From assembly GCA_938008415.1 (NCBI GenBank), contig CALLKI010000057.1:1-15567 (forward strand): a stretch of 15,567 nt of DNA. The letters are read 5' to 3'. Origin of the DNA: an uncultured Luteimonas sp. (GTDB taxonomy: Bacteria; Pseudomonadota; Gammaproteobacteria; Xanthomonadales; Xanthomonadaceae). The notes under the pieces were generated by a model that ran no database searches, was not told the origin of the DNA, and saw nothing but the letters and a program-made list of their open reading frames with translations. Shown piece by piece: positions 15,035 to 15,567 of the stretch; positions within the stretch are counted from its first letter, which is position 1, and every line of letters starts with the position of its first letter. Position numbers and translations under genes: made by a program.

Positions 15035-15567
<533 letters not shown>

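Overview
The window is very GC-rich with strong G/C third-position bias. The proteins look like those of a Gram-negative betaproteobacterium, probably Burkholderiales; that placement is inferred from composition and protein style, not from any marker gene. Every gene I can support lies on the minus strand, so transcription runs from right to left.

Right edge (15035-15567): the C-terminal end of a type I restriction enzyme R subunit (HsdR), whose 5' part lies outside the window. Then comes a 1.2 kb non-coding stretch (13815-15034). It is partly AT-richer than its surroundings and carries short direct repeats, palindromes and two candidate promoters pointing at the next gene.

Centre (5471-13814): one giant surface-adhesin gene, about 8.3 kb. 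It has a BapA-type prefix domain, a glycine-rich linker, tandem VCBS/cadherin-like domains, a long array of more diverged domains and a C-terminal type I secretion module. A perfect 7-bp tandem duplication near its 5' end splits it into two frames. Removing one copy restores a single frame of 2,778 codons. The copy sequenced here is therefore predicted OFF or broken, by slipped-strand mutation, phase variation or an assembly error.

Left part (111-5406): the dedicated exporter. It comprises a TolC-like outer-membrane channel, a LapB-type ABC transporter with a degenerate C39 domain, an HlyD/LapC-type membrane fusion protein, and a small BamE/SmpA-like lipoprotein. The three exporter genes are joined by two 4-bp ATGA overlaps, and the lipoprotein follows after 48 bp with its own ribosome binding site. 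A G+C-rich hairpin lies between adhesin and tolC, and another follows the lipoprotein gene.

Working model: the adhesin is moved in one step through the ABC/HlyD/TolC complex to the surface, where it would mediate adhesion or biofilm formation. The lipoprotein may help assemble or hold the outer-membrane part. No LapD/LapG-type release genes are present in the window.
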